Origin: a bacterium
GTDB lineage: Bacteria > CG2-30-53-67 > CG2-30-70-394
Length of the DNA stretch: 45,957 nucleotides
Assembly: GCA_024278555.1 (NCBI GenBank)
Contig: JAJRSX010000188.1
Coordinates: 1-45,957 of the forward strand
Direction: 5' to 3'
The notes beneath the pieces are model-generated. The model did not search any database. It was not told the origin of the DNA and saw only the letters and a list, made by a program, of their open reading frames with translations. The translations under genes were made by a program, and so were the position numbers. The stretch's first letter is position 1, and the number at the start of each line of letters is the position of its first letter. This document shows, one piece after another, positions 42,272 through 45,957 of this stretch.

Positions 42272-43158
42272 CCCTCGACCCCACCGCCCTGCCCGCCGAC
42301 CTGGCCGCCGCCGCCGCCGAGGTCGAGGCGTACCTGGCGACCTGGCTCGACCGCCGCCCCCTGCCGGAGAACCTGCGCAGCGCCATCGCCCACGTGCTGT
42401 TGGGCGGCGGCAAGCGGGTGCGCCCCTACCTGACGCTGCGCGCCTGCGCCGCGGTGGGTGGCGACGCCAAGCGGGCGATGGCGGCGGCGGCGGCGATGGA
42501 GATGGTCCACACCTTTTCCCTCGTCCACGACGACCTGCCGGCAATGGACGACGCCCCCCTGCGGCGCGGCCGCCCGACGCTGCACGTCCGTGACAGCGAG
42601 GCGATGGCGCTCCTCGCCGGCGACGCCCTCCTCTCCCTCGCCTTCGAGCTCCTCGCCGACCGCATCGACAGCGGCGAACTCAGCGGCAGCCTGTGCGGCG
42701 AACTCGCCGCCGCCACCAACGACATGATCGCCGGGCAGGTCTACGACACCCTCCCCGACTTCCCCCCCGACACCCCGCCGATGGCGCGCCTGGAGACGAT
42801 CCACCGCAACAAGACCGGCGCCTTGATCCGCTGCGCCTGCCGCATGGGAGCGATCTGCGGCGACGCCTCCGCCGATTCTCTGGCGTCGATCACCGCCTAC
42901 GCCGAGGCGGTCGGCCTCATGTTCCAGGTGGTCGACGACCTCCTCGACGTCACCCAGACCACCGAGCAGCTCGGCAAGGTGGCCGACCGCGACGCCGACC
43001 ACGGCAAGCTCACCTACCCCGCCCTCATCGGCCTGGAGGCGAGCCGCGCCGAGATCAACCGCCAGGCGCAGACCGCCCTCGATGCCCTCGCCCCCCTCGG
43101 CCCCCCCGGCGACCCCCTGCGCCGCCTGTGCGGCTGGCTGGCGGTCCGGACCCGGTAG
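42268..43158 (+). CDS. ispA: Polyprenyl synthetase (farnesyl/geranyl diphosphate synthase)
   Basis: Condenses isopentenyl diphosphate with allylic diphosphates for quinone and cell-wall lipid precursors. The 296-residue product has GGGKRVRPYLTL, the first aspartate-rich motif VHDDLPAMDDAPLRRGRPT, HRNKTGALI, and the second motif FQVVDDLLDVT followed by GKVADRDADHGKLTYPALI. The two residues inserted in the DDxxxxD motif are typical of bacterial farnesyl-type enzymes. GTG start without visible ribosome site. xseB and dxs, its common partners, are absent. It ends 2 nt from the convergent cupredoxin gene. Confidence 0.93.
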   Translation: MTLDPTALPADLAAAAAEVEAYLATWLDRRPLPENLRSAIAHVLLGGGKRVRPYLTLRACAAVGGDAKRAMAAAAAMEMVHTFSLVHDDLPAMDDAPLRRGRPTLHVRDSEAMALLAGDALLSLAFELLADRIDSGELSGSLCGELAAATNDMIAGQVYDTLPDFPPDTPPMARLETIHRNKTGALIRCACRMGAICGDASADSLASITAYAEAVGLMFQVVDDLLDVTQTTEQLGKVADRDADHGKLTYPALIGLEASRAEINRQAQTALDALAPLGPPGDPLRRLCGWLAVRTR

Positions 43159-43160
43159 CC

Positions 43161-43910
43161 CTACTCGCCGTAGAGGAGCCAGTCGGACGGCGCCTTCAGG
43201 CGGTTATCCGGCCGGTAGGTCGGCTCAACCCGGGTCACCGCGCCGCGGGCCACCACCACCGGAATCTGCACCTCACCGAGCCGCTCGTGCCACACGTCGA
43301 GGGTGTAGCGGCCAGGCGGTAGCCCGTTGATCCGGAAGCGGCCCGCCGCGTCGCTCACCGCCCCATAGGGGTGGAGAGAGACGAAGATGAAGGCGGTCAT
43401 CCACGGATGGGAGATGTCGCAGCGCATGGAGATGAGGCCGGTGCGCCGGAGCCGCTGGCGCACCACGCTGTCCACCGACGGCAGGGCAAAGTTGAAGAGG
43501 TTGCGCCGGCGCTGAAAGCCGTGGACGTTGTGCAGGACCTCGTCACGGTTGCGGATGGTGATCCGGCTCTTCTTCGTCGCCACCTGGACGCGCGGGACGA
43601 ACTCCGAGTCATCGTTGAGGAGCTCGATCTCCCCGGGGGTCGCCGGAAGGCCGCTCTTTATCCCGACCACCGAGACGATCGCATTGGCCACCCCACCCTC
43701 GGAGTCAACCTTGAGCTGTCGCTCGATCGCCCGCGGGTGGCCGAAGAGCTCCGGGCTCGGGTAGTCCATCCGGTCGCGGTCGACCTTCAGGTCACCCCCA
43801 AGGAGGACGCGACCCGCGATCGTCCCCGGATCGCTGACCGGCTCACCGCGATAGGCCGCCGCCGGGATCGCCAGCGACACGACCACGAAGAGGGCGAGCA
43901 GGGCCCTCAC
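43161..43910 (-). CDS. Exported cupredoxin-like protein with C-terminal beta-sandwich domain
   Basis: The 249-residue product has a signal peptide (MRALLALFVVVSLAIPAAA) and is periplasmic. VLHNVHGFQ (H127, H130) and MRCDISHPWMTAF (C164, H168, M171) give the His...Cys-x3-His-x2-Met spacing of a mononuclear copper site. The C-terminal part, AVSDAAGRFRINGLPPGRYT, is a carboxypeptidase-regulatory-like sandwich. Such proteins are often annotated as methylamine utilisation or plastocyanin-like proteins and may carry electrons or sense copper. Its GTG overlaps the TGA of the upstream CBS gene by 4 nt (GTGA), so it follows a nucleotide-sensing protein in one operon. Confidence 0.82.
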   Translation of the reverse strand: MRALLALFVVVSLAIPAAAYRGEPVSDPGTIAGRVLLGGDLKVDRDRMDYPSPELFGHPRAIERQLKVDSEGGVANAIVSVVGIKSGLPATPGEIELLNDDSEFVPRVQVATKKSRITIRNRDEVLHNVHGFQRRRNLFNFALPSVDSVVRQRLRRTGLISMRCDISHPWMTAFIFVSLHPYGAVSDAAGRFRINGLPPGRYTLDVWHERLGEVQIPVVVARGAVTRVEPTYRPDNRLKAPSDWLLYGE

Positions 43911-44338
43911 TCGAGGGATTCCTGGAGGGCCGCGAGGACGTCGAGGTAGGTGACGATGCCGACCGGGGCGTTCTCCAGGTTGACCACCGGCAGACCGCCC
44001 ACCTTGGTGGCGAGGAGGATGTCTACCACCTCCTCCAGACGATCATCGGGCATCACCGTCACCGGCTCGCCGACCATCACCTCACCCACGGTCTCGTAGG
44101 CGTCGAGGACGTCCTGGCCGGTCTCGCTCTCGGTATAGAGGTGGGGCGAGATCGCTTGACGCAGATCGCGATCGGAGACGATCCCCACCAACCGGCCGTT
44201 CTCATCCACCACCGGGAGCTGGCGGATATCGTGCTCGCCCATGATATCCATGGCGACGAGGAGCCGCACATCCGCCGTCACCACGTACGGATCCGGGGTC
44301 ATCAAATCCCGCGCCGTGACCGCCTTGAGTCGCTCCAT
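43907..44338 (-). CDS. Tandem CBS domain protein upstream of the cupredoxin
   Basis: The 143-residue Bateman module has repeats HDIRQLPVVDENGRLVGIVSDRDL and KVGGLPVVNLENAPVGIVTYLDVL. The ATG at 44338 has GGAGG 6 nt upstream. It is the third stand-alone CBS protein in the window, different in sequence from the pair at 35272-36173. It overlaps the cupredoxin gene, which it precedes. A role as an energy-state sensor is inferred from the family. Confidence 0.9.
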   Translation of the reverse strand: MERLKAVTARDLMTPDPYVVTADVRLLVAMDIMGEHDIRQLPVVDENGRLVGIVSDRDLRQAISPHLYTESETGQDVLDAYETVGEVMVGEPVTVMPDDRLEEVVDILLATKVGGLPVVNLENAPVGIVTYLDVLAALQESLE

Positions 44339-44374
44339 ACCGCCTCCACGCACCGGTGAGCGTAGCCGCGGCGG

Positions 44375-44638
44375 CTAGCCGAGGCGGTTGACCCGCCGGG
44401 TGAGGCGGGACTTACAACGGGCCGCCACGTTGCGGTGGATCACACCCTTCGAGGCGGTCTTATCGAGGCGGACGCAGGCGCTGGCCAGGGCCGTCTCGGC
44501 GGTTGCCTTGTCACCCGCTTCGATGGCGGTGGTGACCTGCTTCAGGCTGTTACGCAAGGTGGACTTGTAGGCGCGGTTCCGCGTCCGGCGCTTGATCGCC
44601 TGACGGGCACGCTTGGCGGCAGAAGGCTTTGCGGACAC
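44375..44638 (-). CDS. rpsT: 30S ribosomal protein S20
   Basis: The 87-residue basic protein binds 16S rRNA: SAKPSAAKRARQAIKRRTRN, then ASKGVIHRNVAARCKSRLTR. The GTG at 44638 is selected because GAGGAG lies 6 nt upstream and the mature protein begins with Ser-Ala-Lys; a longer open frame would add 20 residues. A short TAGCCG/CGGCTA hairpin overlaps its stop. It heads the minus-strand segment that also holds the CBS-cupredoxin pair. Confidence 0.96.
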   Translation of the reverse strand: MSAKPSAAKRARQAIKRRTRNRAYKSTLRNSLKQVTTAIEAGDKATAETALASACVRLDKTASKGVIHRNVAARCKSRLTRRVNRLG

Positions 44639-44754
44639 AGTGAAACTCCTCGGATAATTCGGGGCGCGCACCGTAACCGCCGCCACTCTCGTGGTCAATA
44701 GCGTGCGGTCCGCCCTCGATCGTCGGCGCCGATCTCCGCGCCTCGAGCAAGGGC

Positions 44755-44907
44755 CTAAAGGATTAGAAAGATCGAGGAATCCGACCGGCGCGGGCTCTTC
44801 ACCCGCAGGGTAAAACAGGCGGCCCCAGCGTCACGCGCAGACGCAGCCCCTTGCGCCTCGGCCTCTTTGGGTGAGTCCCCGACCTTCAAGGCCCACGCCA
44901 TCTTCCG
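44755..44907 (-). pseudogene. Possible remnant of a SPOR-like domain gene
   Basis: A 50-codon minus-strand stretch reads KMAWALKVGDSPKEAEAQ, then AGAACFTLRVKSPRRSDSSI and FLIL before TAG. The hydrophobic spacing, AEA helix and alternating strands resemble the first half of a peptidoglycan-binding SPOR domain, cut by a stop where the VG-x-F strand would follow. No start or upstream coding signal supports a full gene. It lies in the gap 44639-45055, which otherwise contains nothing recognised. Confidence 0.25.
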
Positions 44908-45055
44908 GCCCACCACCCGTGACCCCACCTCCCCTCCTGCCTCCCCCTCCCCACCCCCGCCGTGCTCGGCCTCTCTGCCGGAGGATCCAACCGACGATGG
45001 TGGACCAAGCCGCAGCCGTGGCCTTCGCGGTTTTGGGCGCGGTAGAGTCCCCCCC

Positions 45056-45901
45056 ATGGCCGCCTCCCCCCCCCTTCGCCGACTGCTCGCCGCACCCGGC
45101 TGGGCCGGATGGTTTCTGGTGGCAGTGGCGGTGGCGGCGGCCGCAGCGCCGTGGCTGGCCTTCCACGATCCGGCGGCGATCGACCTCCCCGGTTGCCTCG
45201 CCGCCCCCTCCGCCCACCACTGGCTCGGCCAGGACCGCCTCGGCCGCGACCTGCTGGCACGCCTCCTCTTCGGGGGGCGCATCTCCCTCCTGGTGGGGGT
45301 GACGACGGTGGTGGTGACCGCCTCGGTGGGGGCAATGGTGGGGCTGGTCGCCGGCTGGCTCGGCGGCTGGGTGGACGAGGTGCTCATGCGGATCACCGAC
45401 TGCTTCCTCGCCTTCCCCGGGATCCTGCTCGCCATCGCCTTCACCGCCGCCACCGGCCCCGGGGTGGGCCATGTGATCCTCGCCTTGTCGCTCATCGGCT
45501 GGGTGGGGTATGCCCGCCTCATCCGCGGCCAGGTCCTCGCCCTGCGGGAGAGCGACTTCATGGCCGCCGCCACCGGCCTCGGCCTGTCGCTGCCGCGCCT
45601 CCTCCTCCGCCACCTCCTGCCGTCGGTGGCCGCACCGCTGACGGTGGAGGCGACCTTCGGCTTCGCCTACGCCGTCCTCGCCGAGTCATCTCTCTCCTTC
45701 CTCGGCCTCGGGGCGCCGCCGCCCACCCCCACCTGGGGCGGCCTGCTCAACGCCGGCCGCGCCGACCTGCTGGTGGCGCCGCACGTGACCACCTTCCCCG
45801 GGGTGGCGATCTTTCTCACCGTGGTGGCGGCGGTCCACCTCGGCGACCGCCTCCGCGACCGCCTCGACCCACACCACGAGGCGATGGTGCCGCATCCATG
45901 A
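45056..45901 (+). CDS. ABC transporter permease, DppC/OppC type
   Basis: The 281-residue inner-membrane permease of a peptide or nickel importer has about six helices. A cytoplasmic EAA-type loop GYARLIRGQVLALRESDF then AAATGLGLS is present, and HWLGQDRLGRDLLARLLFGG and FLGLGAPPPTPTWGG match DppC/OppC/NikC proteins. The ATG at 45056 is chosen because the preceding open frame is proline-rich and non-homologous; no strong ribosome site is seen. Partner permease, ATPases and binding protein would lie outside the window. The stop codon runs into a heptamer array. Confidence 0.9.
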   Translation: MAASPPLRRLLAAPGWAGWFLVAVAVAAAAAPWLAFHDPAAIDLPGCLAAPSAHHWLGQDRLGRDLLARLLFGGRISLLVGVTTVVVTASVGAMVGLVAGWLGGWVDEVLMRITDCFLAFPGILLAIAFTAATGPGVGHVILALSLIGWVGYARLIRGQVLALRESDFMAAATGLGLSLPRLLLRHLLPSVAAPLTVEATFGFAYAVLAESSLSFLGLGAPPPTPTWGGLLNAGRADLLVAPHVTTFPGVAIFLTVVAAVHLGDRLRDRLDPHHEAMVPHP

Positions 45902-45957
45902 GCGGACAGCGGACAGCGGACAGCGGACAGCGGACAGCGGACAGCGGACAGCGGACA
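45901..45957. repeat. Perfect AGCGGAC heptamer tandem array
   Basis: AGCGGAC is repeated eight times without error, plus one further base, to the end of the window, so its full length is not seen. It begins on the last base of the permease stop codon. The unit is related to the AGCTGAA, GCTGAAAG and CAGCGAA short repeats at 14736-14942, 17519-17545, 17729-17766 and 19262-19310. Perfect identity suggests recent slippage. Confidence 0.95.

Noticed and set aside
45901-45957. Heptamer array as a CRISPR
   Set aside because: Units are 7 bp, contiguous and without spacers.

Overview
The window is a very GC-rich bacterial chromosome segment with an evident preference for G/C at third codon positions. 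It is dense in housekeeping genes: purine synthesis, nucleotide excision repair, ribosomal protein S20, isoprenoid synthesis and NAD salvage. Next to these are genes typical of a respiring, probably sulfur-metabolising lithotroph: a sulfide:quinone reductase-like flavoprotein, NnrS, a cupredoxin and a large RND pump. There is no phage, plasmid backbone, intact transposase, rRNA, recognisable tRNA or CRISPR array. A proteobacterium, perhaps a sulfur-oxidising gammaproteobacterium, fits best; this is inference from gene content and intergenic repeat style, not from a phylogenetic marker.

Layout. 1-2488: an intergenic repeat, then a minus-strand zinc-finger pseudokinase. 2997-8228: a 1,743-residue exonuclease-RecQ-UvrD fusion. 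8462-9388: a ferredoxin-metallo-beta-lactamase fusion. 9527-14650: purB, purF and purL on the minus strand. 14945-16721: a C_GCAxxG_C_C protein and a mannose-1-phosphate guanylyltransferase. 16886-18997: a fumarylacetoacetase-family hydrolase and a MEMO/AmmeMemoRadiSam-B protein. 19325-22931: uvrA and a VapBC toxin-antitoxin pair. 23391-27197: a NusG domain II membrane protein, a GH57 glucanotransferase and an overlapping GalT-family gene. 27690-31640: DUF1499 lipoprotein and ZIP transporter, then glycerophosphodiesterase and GlpD. 32281-36173: NnrS facing an SQR-like flavoprotein across an AT-rich control region, then two CBS proteins. 36327-42149: pncA-pncB-DUF2905 and an RND permease. 42268-45901: a farnesyl diphosphate synthase family gene, a CBS-cupredoxin pair, rpsT and a Dpp/Opp-type permease. 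A heptamer tandem array closes the window.

Working units visible from 4-8 nt overlaps are purF-purB, vapB-vapC, GH57-galT, glycerophosphodiesterase-glpD, pncA-pncB-DUF2905 and CBS-cupredoxin. These suggest coupled expression of, respectively, two purine steps, a toxin and its antitoxin, alpha-glucan breakdown with sugar-phosphate nucleotidyl transfer, glycerol-3-phosphate release and oxidation, and nicotinamide recycling.

The most striking non-genic property is the number of small repeat families in the gaps: (i) REP-like 84-100 bp palindromes beginning GGTAGGAG, five copies; (ii) an element with a TTCACCAC.../...GTGGTGAA core, two copies whose core is inverted relative to the flank; (iii) T-tract/A-tract perfect hairpins, two good copies and one decayed; (iv) short AGCTGAAAGC-like or AGCGGAC heptamer runs, at least seven sites; (v) a 65 bp GATATC-containing repeat, two copies. 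No element-encoded transposase is present, so any mobilising enzyme would be elsewhere. No complete undescribed system can be proven here. The best candidates for new biology are the zinc-finger pseudokinase, the triple-module helicase/nuclease and the repeat families.
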